NCBI GenBank assembly: GCA_934589675.1
Contig: CAKTOF010000007.1
Location: 81,342 to 145,341, forward strand
DNA from: an uncultured Oscillospiraceae bacterium
GTDB lineage: Bacteria; Bacillota; Clostridia; Oscillospirales; Oscillospiraceae
Length of the DNA: 64,000 bases
Direction: 5' to 3'
Positions 33,267-41,524 of the stretch are shown here, piece after piece; the stretch's first letter is position 1; each line of letters opens with the position of its first letter. Both the position numbers and the translations under genes were made by a program. Under the pieces are notes generated by a model. The model was not told the origin of the DNA. It did no database searches and saw only the letters and a list, made by a program, of their open reading frames with translations.

Positions 33267-33707
33267 TTATCCCGCGACGATCTCGCTCCGGATGACGCCG
33301 CCGAGGTCGTCGACCTTGGCGATCATGCTCTCAACGGAGCACGTCAGGCTGCTCGTGGCGGCCGAGATGGTCACCATGGCGCAGCCGCCGGACGGGATCG
33401 TCTGGTTGATGGTCAGAATATTTGCGCCGCATTCGGCTAAAATGGTTAATATACCCGACAGGACGCCGGCGTGATCTTTGAGCATGAACTGGAATGTCAG
33501 GATGCGTCCGGCCATGAGGTTTTCAAACGGGAGCACGCTGTCGCGGTATTTATAGTAGGCGCTTCGGCTGATGCCGGTCATTTTCGCGGCGTCGCCGACC
33601 GTGGCGGCTTCGCCGGTCTGGATCAGGCGCTTGGCCTCGGCGACAGATCGGAACACCTCGGGCAGGGCCTCTGCCTCCACGAGAAAATACTTCGGTTTTT
33701 CCTGCAT
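33267..33707 (-). CDS. ACT-domain regulatory protein (PheB/UPF0735-like)
   Basis: Protein of 146 residues: an N-terminal helix-turn-helix-like segment (about residues 37-57, AATVGDAAKMTGISRSAYYKY) and a C-terminal ACT domain (about 70-143, FMLKDHAGVLSGILTILAE and GCAMVTISAAT). Such proteins often precede hom in Firmicutes and probably sense an amino acid, possibly threonine or phenylalanine. It is the first gene of the operon, with a promoter about 50 bases upstream. Whether it binds DNA is unknown. Confidence 0.85.
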   Translation of the reverse strand: MQEKPKYFLVEAEALPEVFRSVAEAKRLIQTGEAATVGDAAKMTGISRSAYYKYRDSVLPFENLMAGRILTFQFMLKDHAGVLSGILTILAECGANILTINQTIPSGGCAMVTISAATSSLTCSVESMIAKVDDLGGVIRSEIVAG

Positions 33708-33758
33708 GGCGCATCTCCTTGTCTTTGGGCAGTAGTCATTTGTTTTTGCAGTGTGGCT

Positions 33759-33787
33759 ATTCTATCATCCAAAACGCCTAATTGCAA
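33759..33787 (-). promoter_or_regulatory. Promoter of the ACT-hom-lysC operon
   Basis: On the minus strand TTGCAA, a 17-base spacer and TAGAAT. Confidence 0.7.
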
Positions 33788-33865
33788 GGAGGATTCTGCT
33801 GATTTTCGCGCAAAAAATCGCATTTGACTGTTCACATTATCCAAGAACGATCCTGGAGGGGCAAA

Positions 33866-34927
33866 TTGGACGAGAAAAAATGGCTTCGCATCGCGCTCAT
33901 TGCGCTTGCCGCCGCGCTGGCGGCCTATGCGGCGCTTCGCTTTGTGCTGCCCGTCGCGCTGCCGTTTTTGATCGGCGCGCTCGTTGCGGCGCTGTGCGAT
34001 CCGGCCGTGCGGTTCTTCCGCGGCCGGACGGGTCTGCCGCGCTGGGTCTGCGCGGGGCTGTCCGTCGGGCTTTTCTATGTGCTGCTCGGCGGCGCGCTGT
34101 TTTTGCTTTTGCGTCGGGCCGGGATCGAACTGGCGGGGCTGTGCCGGCAGCTTCCGGAGATCCTATCGTCGCTCGCAGGCCCTGCCGCGCGGCTGCACGA
34201 GGCGCTGCTGCGCCTTGCCTCCCGCGCGCCGGACGGGCTTGGTACGGCGCTGCGCGCGTATGTCGAGCGGCTGTTCTCCGGCTCTGCCGGCTGGGTGGAC
34301 ACGCTCAACGCGAAGGTTTTTTCCGCCGCGTCCGACTTTCTGGCCGGCCTGCCCGGCGCGGCGCTGTTTGCCGTGACGAGCGTGCTGTCGAGCTTTATGG
34401 CAAGCTCCGAGCTTCCCGCCGTGCGCCGTGCGCTGACGCGCCCCATCCCGGCGCAGCACCGGGACAAGGTCACGCTCATCGCCGCGCGGCTGCGGCGCGC
34501 GTTCGGCGCGTGGTGCCTGGCGCAGCTTGAGCTCATGGGTGTGACGTTTGCCATCGTGACGGCGGGGCTCTTCTTTCTCGGCGTGGACTTTGCGCTGCTG
34601 TTCGGTCTGTTCATCGCGCTCATCGACGCGCTGCCCGTGTTTGGCACAGGCACGGTGCTGCTTCCGTGGAGCCTTGTGCTGTTTGCACGCGGGCAGGCAA
34701 AGTGTGCCCTCGGGATGCTTGCCGTCTATGGCGCGGCGATGCTCACGCGCACGGCGCTCGAGCCGAAGCTCGTCGGCCGGCAGATCGGGCTGCCGCCGCT
34801 CGTGACGCTGCTCGCCATCTACGCCGGCTACCGCACGGTCGGCCTTGCCGGCATGATCCTCTTCCCCATCGCCGCGCTGCTCGGCAAGCAGCTGTGGGAG
34901 CTGTGGAGCCGCTCGGCGCGGGATTAG
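33866..34927 (+). CDS. AI-2E-family membrane protein, YtvI-like
   Basis: Polytopic protein of about 353 residues in the AI-2E/PerM superfamily. It resembles YtvI, described as a sporulation integral membrane protein. Eight or so hydrophobic segments flank a central soluble helical region (about residues 120-200). The C-terminal motifs FIALIDALPVFGTGTVLLPW and EPKLVGRQIGLPPLVTLLAIYAGY are family signatures. I chose the TTG at 33866 because GGAGGGG lies seven bases upstream; an upstream in-frame ATG has no such site. The transported molecule is unknown. Confidence 0.85.
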   Translation: MDEKKWLRIALIALAAALAAYAALRFVLPVALPFLIGALVAALCDPAVRFFRGRTGLPRWVCAGLSVGLFYVLLGGALFLLLRRAGIELAGLCRQLPEILSSLAGPAARLHEALLRLASRAPDGLGTALRAYVERLFSGSAGWVDTLNAKVFSAASDFLAGLPGAALFAVTSVLSSFMASSELPAVRRALTRPIPAQHRDKVTLIAARLRRAFGAWCLAQLELMGVTFAIVTAGLFFLGVDFALLFGLFIALIDALPVFGTGTVLLPWSLVLFARGQAKCALGMLAVYGAAMLTRTALEPKLVGRQIGLPPLVTLLAIYAGYRTVGLAGMILFPIAALLGKQLWELWSRSARD

Positions 34928-34986
34928 TTGCAATTACCGCAAAACCGCGGTAAAATGAGCCCTGTGATCGAAATGAGGGTTCATCT

Positions 34987-35853
34987 ATGATTCTGACCTG
35001 CACCGCCGCGCGCCGCGTGAAGCTCTCGTCCGTCCTGCACACGGAGCTTTCCATGTCGACCGGGCTCATCAAGCGGCTGAAATATGACCATGCCTTCTGC
35101 GTCAACGGCACGCCGCAGCGGACAAACTATGTCGTGCAGCCCGGCGACGTCGTGACCGTCCGCCTCGACGAGGCCGCGCCGGACTATCCCGCGCAGGACG
35201 CGCCGCTCGACATTCTCTATGAGGACGAGGCGCTCATCGCCGTCGACAAGCCCGCCGGTATGATGGTGCATCCGTCGGCCACGCGCAATGACGGGACACT
35301 GGCCAATTACCTCTATGGCTATTATCTCAGAACCGGCCAGAAGTGCGCCGTCCACCCCGTCACGCGGCTCGACCGCGACACGCTCGGCGTCGTGCTGCTG
35401 GCCAAAAATGCGCACGTTCACGCGCTGCTTCACCAGATGCAGCTGCAAGGCGCGCTGGACAAGACATACCGCGCGCTCGTCTTCGGCGCGCCGGAGGCGG
35501 ACTCCGGCGTCATCGACGCGCCCATCGTCCGGCCCGACCCCATGCGGATGCAGCGCGCCATCGGTGAGGGCGGCCTCGCAGCTGTGACGCGCTACCGCGT
35601 CCTGCGCCGCGGGCAGACGAGCCTTTTAGAGCTCCGCCCCATCACCGGCCGGACGCACCAGCTGCGCGTACACTGCCTGCATTCCGGCTTCCCCATCGTC
35701 GGCGACCCGCAGTATTTTTCAGACGCCTCGCGCGCATGGTCGGACGCGCACGGGTTTTCCGCGCAGCTTCTGTGCGCGAAGGAGCTGTGCCTGCCCCACC
35801 CCATCACGGGCGCGGCGCTCACGCTTCGGTCGCAATACGGGACGTGGGAATAG
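34987..35853 (+). CDS. RluA-family pseudouridine synthase
   Basis: RNA pseudouridine synthase of 288 residues. An S4-like N-terminal region (VKLSSVLHTELSMSTGLIKRLK) is followed by the catalytic domain. HPVTRLDRDTLGVVLLAKN contains the catalytic Asp, and RPITGRTHQLRVHCLHSGFPIVGD is the RluA C-terminal signature. It probably modifies 23S rRNA or tRNA, as RluD- and YlyB-type enzymes do; the exact site cannot be told. The ribosome site is weak (GAGGG). Confidence 0.93.
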   Translation: MILTCTAARRVKLSSVLHTELSMSTGLIKRLKYDHAFCVNGTPQRTNYVVQPGDVVTVRLDEAAPDYPAQDAPLDILYEDEALIAVDKPAGMMVHPSATRNDGTLANYLYGYYLRTGQKCAVHPVTRLDRDTLGVVLLAKNAHVHALLHQMQLQGALDKTYRALVFGAPEADSGVIDAPIVRPDPMRMQRAIGEGGLAAVTRYRVLRRGQTSLLELRPITGRTHQLRVHCLHSGFPIVGDPQYFSDASRAWSDAHGFSAQLLCAKELCLPHPITGAALTLRSQYGTWE

Positions 35854-35877
35854 CAAAAAACCTGTGCAAAATTGCAG

Positions 35878-35906
35878 TTGTGCTTTCCGGCGAACTGTAT
35901 TATAAT
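35878..35906 (+). promoter_or_regulatory. Promoter of pta
   Basis: TTGTGC, a 17-base spacer and TATAAT, 61 bases before the pta start. Confidence 0.75.
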
Positions 35907-35966
35907 CATCGGTGGATAATTTTGCTTTCGAACGCGTAAACGAAAGACAAATTGGAGGTTACCGCA

Positions 35967-36941
35967 ATGTTTGACAAGCTCATTGAAATGCTCAAGGCCA
36001 ACCCGAAGAAGATCGTCTTCACCGAGGGCCCGGACGCCCGTATCCTTGAGGCGACTGCCCGCATCAAGGCTGCCGGCAGCTACCTGACCCCGATCCTCGT
36101 CGGCAACGTCGAGGAGGTCAAGGCCAACGCCGCCAAGGGCGGCTATGACATCGAGGGTGTCGAGATCATCGACCCGGAGACCTATCCGGAGATGGACGCC
36201 ATGGTCGAGAAGATGGTCGAGCTCCGCAAGGGCAAGATGTCCCCGGAGGACTGCAAGAAGAACCTGCTCAAAGGCAACTACTTCGGCACGATGCTCGTGA
36301 AGATGGGCAAGGCTGACTCCCTGCTCGGCGGCGCCACGTACTCCACGGCCGACACCGTCCGTCCGGCGCTCCAGCTCATCAAGACGAAGCCGGGCAACAC
36401 GATCGTCTCCTCCTGCTTCATCATGGTCCGTGACCACGCCGACGGCACGCAGGAGCGCCTGGCCATGGGCGACTGCGCCATCAACATCCACCCGACCGAG
36501 GACAACCTCGTCGAGATCGCGCAGGAGACCGCCAAGTGCGCCAAGACGTTCGGCATCGACCCGAAGGTCGCCTTCCTGAGCTTCTCCACGAAGGGCTCGG
36601 CCAAGGACGACGAGGTCACGAAGGTCCAGAACGCCGTCGCCAAGGCCAAGGAAGTCATGGACGTCCCGGTCGACGGCGAGATGCAGTTCGACGCGGCCGT
36701 CGCGCCGGAGGTCGGCCAGCTGAAGTTCCCGGGCTCCACCGTCGCCGGTCATGCCAACACGTTCATCTTCCCGGACGTCACCGCCGGCAACATCGGCTAT
36801 AAGATCGCAGCCCGCCTCGGCGGCTTCGCGGCCTACGGCCCGATCCTGCTCGGCCTGAACGCCCCGATCAACGACCTCTCCCGCGGCTGCAACGCCGACG
36901 AGGTCTACAAGATGGCGCTCATCACCGCCGCCCTCGCGTAA
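35967..36941 (+). CDS. pta: Phosphate acetyltransferase
   Basis: Interconverts acetyl-CoA and acetyl phosphate, for ATP yield through acetate kinase. The product is 324 residues, the length of short Pta enzymes. Motifs are KIVFTEGPDARILEA, NYFGTMLVKMGKADSLLGGATYSTADTVRPALQ, SFSTKGSAKDDEV and DGEMQFDAAVAPEV. The start at 35967 follows GGAGG by eight bases. Codons are strongly biased to C-ending forms, like the 11-20 kb cluster, suggesting high expression. ackA is not adjacent. Phosphate butyryltransferase is the alternative, but the motifs favour Pta. Confidence 0.93.
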   Translation: MFDKLIEMLKANPKKIVFTEGPDARILEATARIKAAGSYLTPILVGNVEEVKANAAKGGYDIEGVEIIDPETYPEMDAMVEKMVELRKGKMSPEDCKKNLLKGNYFGTMLVKMGKADSLLGGATYSTADTVRPALQLIKTKPGNTIVSSCFIMVRDHADGTQERLAMGDCAINIHPTEDNLVEIAQETAKCAKTFGIDPKVAFLSFSTKGSAKDDEVTKVQNAVAKAKEVMDVPVDGEMQFDAAVAPEVGQLKFPGSTVAGHANTFIFPDVTAGNIGYKIAARLGGFAAYGPILLGLNAPINDLSRGCNADEVYKMALITAALA

Positions 36942-37084
36942 AACCGCGCCTCGCCCCGGGCGGCCGGCGCGCACAAGCGCGCTTTCACAGCCTGACAAAA
37001 ACGGCATGACTTCAGGCGTGTGCCGGTAAGACAGTAATTTGAGAAAACTACAAAATCGGCATCTGCCAAGCAGGATTGGACAAC

Positions 37085-37128
37085 AAAACAGGCGGCACTC
37101 AACTTCGGTTGGGTGCTGCCTGTTTTTG
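37085..37128 (+). terminator. Terminator downstream of pta
   Basis: AACAGGCGGCACTCAAC-ttcg-GTTGGGTGCTGCCTGTT and a T run. It is about 140 bases after the pta stop and may mark the left edge of the inserted island. Confidence 0.85.
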
Positions 37129-37496
37129 TACATCTGAGGGTCAAAAAACGCTTGTTTTTCGCTCTGTGAGGCGTTGTTCAAAAGTGAGCATATCAGATAT
37201 TATCTATTTGTGTGGGTTTGATAGAAGAATAAAAGCAGTTGCAATTCACCACATTGGCTTCATATATTAGCTGGTCACTATATGGCAAAACCTTTCTGCT
37301 TGGCAATCTAGTCTTCACGGAAGTCATAGCAACAGATTAATTCAAAGCTAAAAAAGGGACGTTTCATCTCAGAAGTTCAATCGCTCCAAGAACTTGAAGC
37401 TTTTTTGCAAATAAGCGTAGTATTATATTGAATTCGTTGATGATTTGTGATATTCTATATACCAACATGTATAAGCAATATCTAAGAGGTGTTTGC
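37129..37496. other. AT-rich left flank of the restriction-modification island
   Basis: Base composition drops abruptly to AT-rich after the pta terminator. I see no gene, integrase or attachment site before the small regulator at 37497. An AT-rich segment at 37430-37480 probably contains the island promoter, but no box pair is convincing. Confidence 0.5.
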
Positions 37497-37718
37497 ATGA
37501 AAATTTGCTATAAAAAACTCTGGATGCTTCTTATTCAAAAGGATATTACGAAAGTAATGTTGCGTAGAGATCTGGGCATCGCACCTGGCACGATGAGTAA
37601 GCTCAATAAGGGTGAAGAAGTTTCCCTTTCCGTTCTCCTGCGCATTTGCGAATATCTAAATTGTGATATTGGGGATATTTGTGAAGTAATCCATTCTAAC
37701 AAAGTAGCAGATAAGTGA
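37497..37718 (+). CDS. Small Cro/C1-type (XRE) regulator of the R-M island
   Basis: DNA-binding protein of 73 residues, almost only a helix-turn-helix domain: KLWMLLIQKDITKVMLRRDLGIAPGTMSKLNKGEEVSLSVLLRICEYLNCDIGDICEV. It resembles the short YozG-like regulators often found next to restriction-modification genes, where they delay endonuclease expression. The start at 37497 has AGAGGTG upstream. Its stop lies 11 bases before the methyltransferase start. Low GC marks it as acquired. Confidence 0.85.
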   Translation: MKICYKKLWMLLIQKDITKVMLRRDLGIAPGTMSKLNKGEEVSLSVLLRICEYLNCDIGDICEVIHSNKVADK

Positions 37719-37729
37719 GGGAGAAGAAG

Positions 37730-38782
37730 ATGGCAACCGTAAAAGCTGGCAGAAATAAAACTATTGATACCCCATTAAGCGAAGGACAGATTTATCTTGA
37801 TCGTTGTATCGCAGTTACACAAAGGCAAGTAGACCTTGGTGGAGTCTTGGACAAAACTGTTATTGGCGATATGCTGGATGTATGTTCATTGCTACCTCCC
37901 AAGAGTATAGATTTGATAATTGCAGACCCACCGTATAATCTCACAAAATCTTTTAACGGAACAACATTTACAAAGAAAAAAGAAGCCGACTATGAAGAAT
38001 ACACACGCCAATGGCTAAGTGCAATTAAACCGTTGTTAAAAGACGATGCATCTATTTATGTCTGCTGTGATTGGGAAACAAGCCTAATTGTTGGTAAAGT
38101 ATTAAGTGAGTTTTTCTATGTCAGAAACCGCATTACATGGCAGCGCGAGAAAGGACGTGGCGCAAAAGCAAATTGGAAAAATGGGATGGAAGACATTTGG
38201 TTTGCTACAAATAGCAATAATTATAGATTCAATCTTGATGCTGTCAAAATCAGAAAAAAGGTTATTGCTCCTTACCGCATAGATGGAAAACCGAAGGATT
38301 GGGCTGAAACTAAAAACGGTAACTACCGCGATACTTGCCCTTCGAATTTCTGGGATGATATTACGATTCCTTTTTGGTCTATGGCGGAAAACACAGCACA
38401 CCCCACACAAAAGTCAGAAAAGCTGATCGCCAAAATTATGCTTGCAAGCTCCTCAAAGGGTGATGTTGTACTTGATCCATTCTTAGGTTCCGGCACAACG
38501 AGCGTTGTATCAAAAAAGCTCAACCGCCATTATATTGGAATTGAGATAGAAGCTCAATACTGTGTGTGGGCAGAGCAACGACTTGAGATGGCAGAGAGTA
38601 ATCCAGATATTCAAGGATATGTTGATGGCGTTTTTTGGGAGCGCAACTCTTTATCTGAACAAAATGCATCTTCAAGCGGGGCAAAGAATACAAAATCTCT
38701 AAAAGAATGCAAGCGTAAAACAAAAAAGCAGCCATCTATAACCGAGCCAGAAAATACGCAGAAAACATTGTTTGATTTTTGA
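37730..38782 (+). CDS. Type II DNA methyltransferase, beta-class (N4-C or N6-A)
   Basis: S-adenosylmethionine-dependent DNA methyltransferase of 350 residues. The catalytic motif IV, IADPPYN (about residues 65-71), precedes the target-recognition region. Motif I follows near residue 250, VVLDPFLGSGTTSVV. This order is the beta class. DPPYN fits N6-adenine or N4-cytosine methylation. ATG at 37730 has GGGAGAAG upstream; a GTG at 37715 overlapping the regulator stop is an alternative. The last 60 residues are a charged tail. It overlaps nothing but is 11 bases from the next gene. Confidence 0.9.
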   Translation: MATVKAGRNKTIDTPLSEGQIYLDRCIAVTQRQVDLGGVLDKTVIGDMLDVCSLLPPKSIDLIIADPPYNLTKSFNGTTFTKKKEADYEEYTRQWLSAIKPLLKDDASIYVCCDWETSLIVGKVLSEFFYVRNRITWQREKGRGAKANWKNGMEDIWFATNSNNYRFNLDAVKIRKKVIAPYRIDGKPKDWAETKNGNYRDTCPSNFWDDITIPFWSMAENTAHPTQKSEKLIAKIMLASSSKGDVVLDPFLGSGTTSVVSKKLNRHYIGIEIEAQYCVWAEQRLEMAESNPDIQGYVDGVFWERNSLSEQNASSSGAKNTKSLKECKRKTKKQPSITEPENTQKTLFDF

Positions 38783-38793
38783 GAGGTGCAACA

Positions 38794-39951
38794 ATGTACA
38801 ATAAAAATATTATAGAGCAGTTAGTCGACTTTATTTCAAGCAAGGACGGAAAGACAGACAAGAGCCGTTTGCAGAATGAAGTGCAAGATGCATTTGACCT
38901 TGTGAAAGAAAGAAGTGTATATTATTGTGATTGGTTTGCAATTAGATTCTGCAAAGCAGCATCAAGAAGTTTTGGCAATACCGTTTTGGCATTATCTGCG
39001 CTCCATAGATACGACGATATTCCATTTATAGTTTGCTTAGTAACACCGACACGCAACTATTTGATGTTGGCAAACACCACGTTCCTTAGGAAGATTAGTC
39101 ATTCTTCACAGGAGTTGCGCCGAGATAACATCAAGGGCAGTTTCAACGGAAGTGACATCATGCGGGAGTTTGAAGGCATTGAAAATATTCCTGAAAACTT
39201 TGAGTTTCTGTATAATTCTCACGAAAACTATACCTTTGAAGAAAATCTTGATCGTTTGGTAGAAGCAACAAATAATATTGCTCCCACCGGAAAAAGATTT
39301 GTGCCTACTGAATTACAGGTTGAATGCATCAGAGAATCCATTGACCGAGCAATTTCATTTTTGAATTCCGTAGAATATGGGGTTTTGAACGATGACTTAA
39401 ATGACCGTGTTCGCGCAGTAGAATCAGAAATCGCAATCGCAGCTTTTATTGACAACGTTAATTTGCGGGGAAGAATCATCGAATACTTGATTACTGCTGA
39501 AGATGATCTGAAAGCAACCTTAATGAACTGTCTGCATACAAGACAACCTCTCCCAGAAATTTTTACAGCCGATGAATTGGGCGACTATGAACGAAAGTTT
39601 GAGCATTATCTTACGGAAACGGATATTAAGACAAAAGTTTTGTTCTTATCCAGTAACCCGAAAGGCTATAATATTGATAAATTGCTCTCGTTTCTCTCCG
39701 AAGAGAAAAGCGTGTACTTAGTTTTTGTCGTTGCTATTGATGAAGACAGGACAATTCAAACCCGGCTGTGTTCAATGTTCAATCGACAACTCTTGTCCGG
39801 CACAAGAATTATTAAACATTGGGCGGGGCGGAATTCTCGTGGTGTAACTCAATATGAAGGAAGAGTGTTAGAAGCCATAGTAGAAGATTTTGATTCTGGT
39901 ATTGACTATGATGCCTCGCAAGATATGATTACCGATTTTCTCCGTGGTTAA
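38794..39951 (+). CDS. Putative cognate type II restriction endonuclease
   Basis: AT-rich gene of 385 residues directly after the methyltransferase. GAGAGGTG precedes the ATG at 38794 by about eight bases. I cannot place it in a named endonuclease family. It starts MYNKNIIEQLVDFISSKDGK, has a likely mixed alpha/beta core including FIVCLVTPTRNYLMLANTTFL (about residues 80-100), and an acidic region EAIVEDFDSGIDYD near the end. No clear HNH or GIY-YIG motif is seen, and a PD-(D/E)XK core is possible but not obvious. The restriction role is inferred from position and island context. Confidence 0.65.
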   Translation: MYNKNIIEQLVDFISSKDGKTDKSRLQNEVQDAFDLVKERSVYYCDWFAIRFCKAASRSFGNTVLALSALHRYDDIPFIVCLVTPTRNYLMLANTTFLRKISHSSQELRRDNIKGSFNGSDIMREFEGIENIPENFEFLYNSHENYTFEENLDRLVEATNNIAPTGKRFVPTELQVECIRESIDRAISFLNSVEYGVLNDDLNDRVRAVESEIAIAAFIDNVNLRGRIIEYLITAEDDLKATLMNCLHTRQPLPEIFTADELGDYERKFEHYLTETDIKTKVLFLSSNPKGYNIDKLLSFLSEEKSVYLVFVVAIDEDRTIQTRLCSMFNRQLLSGTRIIKHWAGRNSRGVTQYEGRVLEAIVEDFDSGIDYDASQDMITDFLRG

Positions 39952-40059
39952 TTTGCATCTTCAATTGATAGTTCAGCTCCGCAGGAGCGCAGCCGATCTC
40001 TCTGAAATCGTTCAGGGGTTTGGGGCATTTCCCCAACAAGATTGCACGGGAGTATAAAC

Positions 40060-40270
40060 GCGAGCATTGCTTGCCAAGTGCGTTTCGCAGTTGGCAGGTA
40101 ATGAGAAGTGGGTACCGCCGTGCATTGCTTGCCAGAATGGTAAGCTCCGGTGTGGGTACTCACCGGATTTGCTTGCTATTCTGCAAGGAAATCCCGGTCG
40201 TACCACGCCGGTTTTCGCAAGTGTAGCTACACTTGCTGTGCTTGCTATTCTCCGTTTCCCATGTTAGCAA
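40060..40270. repeat. Degenerate tandem repeat at the right edge of the island
   Basis: Three to four imperfect units of about 50-70 bases. Each contains GCTTGC(C/T)A and often GTGGGTAC...CCG: GCATTGCTTGCCA near 40065 and 40122, and GCTTGCTATTCT near 40171 and 40240. An inverted pair GCAAGTGT-agct-ACACTTGC is at about 40217-40236. Small frames through it are not convincing genes. It resembles dispersed non-coding elements and may mark where the island joined. Confidence 0.55.
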
Positions 40271-40398
40271 GCGCCATTTTCCAAATGGAAATCGGCGGCA
40301 ACCGCCGCCTTGTCTGCTGCCGTTTCCGCGGCCATCGCGTTGGGCACAAGGCCCAGCAGCAGCACAAGCGCAAGTAAAAAGCTTGTCAATCGTTTCAT
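40264..40398 (-). pseudogene. Truncated secreted-protein gene (signal peptide remnant)
   Basis: AGGAGG and an ATG at 40398 open a frame that encodes a textbook signal peptide, MKRLTSFLLALVLLLGLVPN with AMA just after. The frame stops after 44 residues, where the degenerate repeat begins. The N-terminus resembles that of the SLH proteins in this window. I read it as the 5' remnant of a surface-protein gene whose body was lost when the island or repeat inserted. A functional 44-residue peptide is less likely. Confidence 0.6.
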
Positions 40399-40636
40399 AA
40401 ATCTAGGATTCCTCCTTTGTTTCCTTCCAACAGTGTTCTGAAGCATTTCAATTCCGGCTCTTTTCCTACGATAGCCGACGCGGCCGGGTCCCGTGACCGG
40501 GATCCGGTAAGGTTTCTGTTAAGCTCATGTGAGGCGGAGCGGCTTTTTGCAGCATTTGCAGCCCGGCGAGCCCGTTCCGGCCGGTTTGCGGATTTTTATC
40601 AACTTTCTGAGACCAGGAACAAAATAATCGGAGATT

Positions 40637-40650
40637 GACAAAAATTTGTC
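40637..40650. promoter_or_regulatory. Operator-like palindrome at the crt promoter
   Basis: GACAAAAATTTGTC, arms GACAAA and TTTGTC, abuts the -35 box. It could bind a repressor. It is not a good match to the clostridial Rex consensus (TTGTTAAnnnnTTAACAA). Confidence 0.45.
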
Positions 40651-40679
40651 TTGCACTGCGGTACAATCAGCGTTATACT
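40651..40679 (+). promoter_or_regulatory. Promoter of the butyryl-CoA operon
   Basis: TTGCAC, a 17-base spacer and TATACT. The -35 box is identical to that of the CoA cluster at 11268. Confidence 0.75.
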
Positions 40680-40731
40680 GCTAGGTAGAAAGATCCAGCG
40701 ATCATTGCGTATAAAGGAGGAAAATTCCAAC

Positions 40732-41508
40732 ATGGCATTTCTCGACCTGACCCGCAGCGGTCACATTGCAACCGTGACCATCAACAGGCCGGAGGCACTC
40801 AACGCGCTCAACTCCGCCGTACTGGGCGAGCTGGACGCCGCCATCGACGTTCTCTCGCGCGACGACGAGGTCTATGTCGTCATCCTGACCGGCGCCGGGC
40901 GCTCGTTCGTCGCCGGCGCCGACATTGCGGAGATGCGCGGCTTTACCGCGGTCGAGGGCAAGCGCTTCGGCGTGCGCGGCGGCGGCGTGTTCCTCAAGCT
41001 CGAGCAGATGGAAAAGCCCGTCATCGCGGCCATCAACGGCTTCGCGCTCGGCGGCGGGTGCGAGCTCGCCATGGCGTGCGACATTCGCCTGGCGTCCGAC
41101 AAGGCGCGCTTCGGTCAGCCGGAGGTCGGCCTCGGCATCACGCCTGGCTTCGGCGGCACGCAGCGCCTGCCGCGCATCGTCGGCCAGTCGCGCGCGATGG
41201 AGCTCATTCTGACCGGCCGAACCGTCAAAGCCGATGTGGCGCTCGCCATTGGCCTCGTCGACGCGGTCTATCCGGCCGACGAGCTCATGGAAAAGGCGGT
41301 CGGTCTGGCCGAAATGATCTGCGCGAACGCCCAGATCGCCGTCCGGCAGGCCAAGCGCTGCATCCGCATGGGCATGCAGGCTGACATTGCCACGGGCGCG
41401 GCGTTCGAGGCCGAGGCCTTCGGCGTATGCTGCGGCACGCAGGACAAGGCGGAGGGCATGGACGCCTTCCTGGAAAAACGCAGCGAAAAGCACTTCAAAA
41501 ATTGCTGA
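40732..41508 (+). CDS. crt: Crotonase (3-hydroxybutyryl-CoA dehydratase)
   Basis: Interconverts 3-hydroxybutyryl-CoA and crotonyl-CoA. The product is 258 residues. It has AGADI (oxyanion hole), GGGCELAMACD with Glu111 and QPEVGLGITPGFGGTQRLPR with Glu131, the complete crotonase signature. AAAGGAGG lies 11 bases before the ATG at 40732. It is the first gene of crt-hbd-bcd-etfB-etfA, the standard order or content for clostridial butyryl-CoA synthesis. It lacks the insertion of the paralog at 16615. Confidence 0.95.
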   Translation: MAFLDLTRSGHIATVTINRPEALNALNSAVLGELDAAIDVLSRDDEVYVVILTGAGRSFVAGADIAEMRGFTAVEGKRFGVRGGGVFLKLEQMEKPVIAAINGFALGGGCELAMACDIRLASDKARFGQPEVGLGITPGFGGTQRLPRIVGQSRAMELILTGRTVKADVALAIGLVDAVYPADELMEKAVGLAEMICANAQIAVRQAKRCIRMGMQADIATGAAFEAEAFGVCCGTQDKAEGMDAFLEKRSEKHFKNC

Positions 41509-41524
41509 CAGGGGGATGCAAATC

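Noticed and set aside
40060..40270. CRISPR array
   Set aside because: Repeat units are imperfect, with variable length and no uniform spacers. No cas genes are in the window.
37129..40400. Prophage or integrative element
   Set aside because: No integrase, transposase, portal, terminase or relaxase. Only three genes differ in composition, so it is called an R-M island.
40637..40650. Canonical Rex operator
   Set aside because: The arms GACAAA/TTTGTC do not match TTGTTAAnnnnTTAACAA well enough, so it is kept only as an unassigned palindrome.
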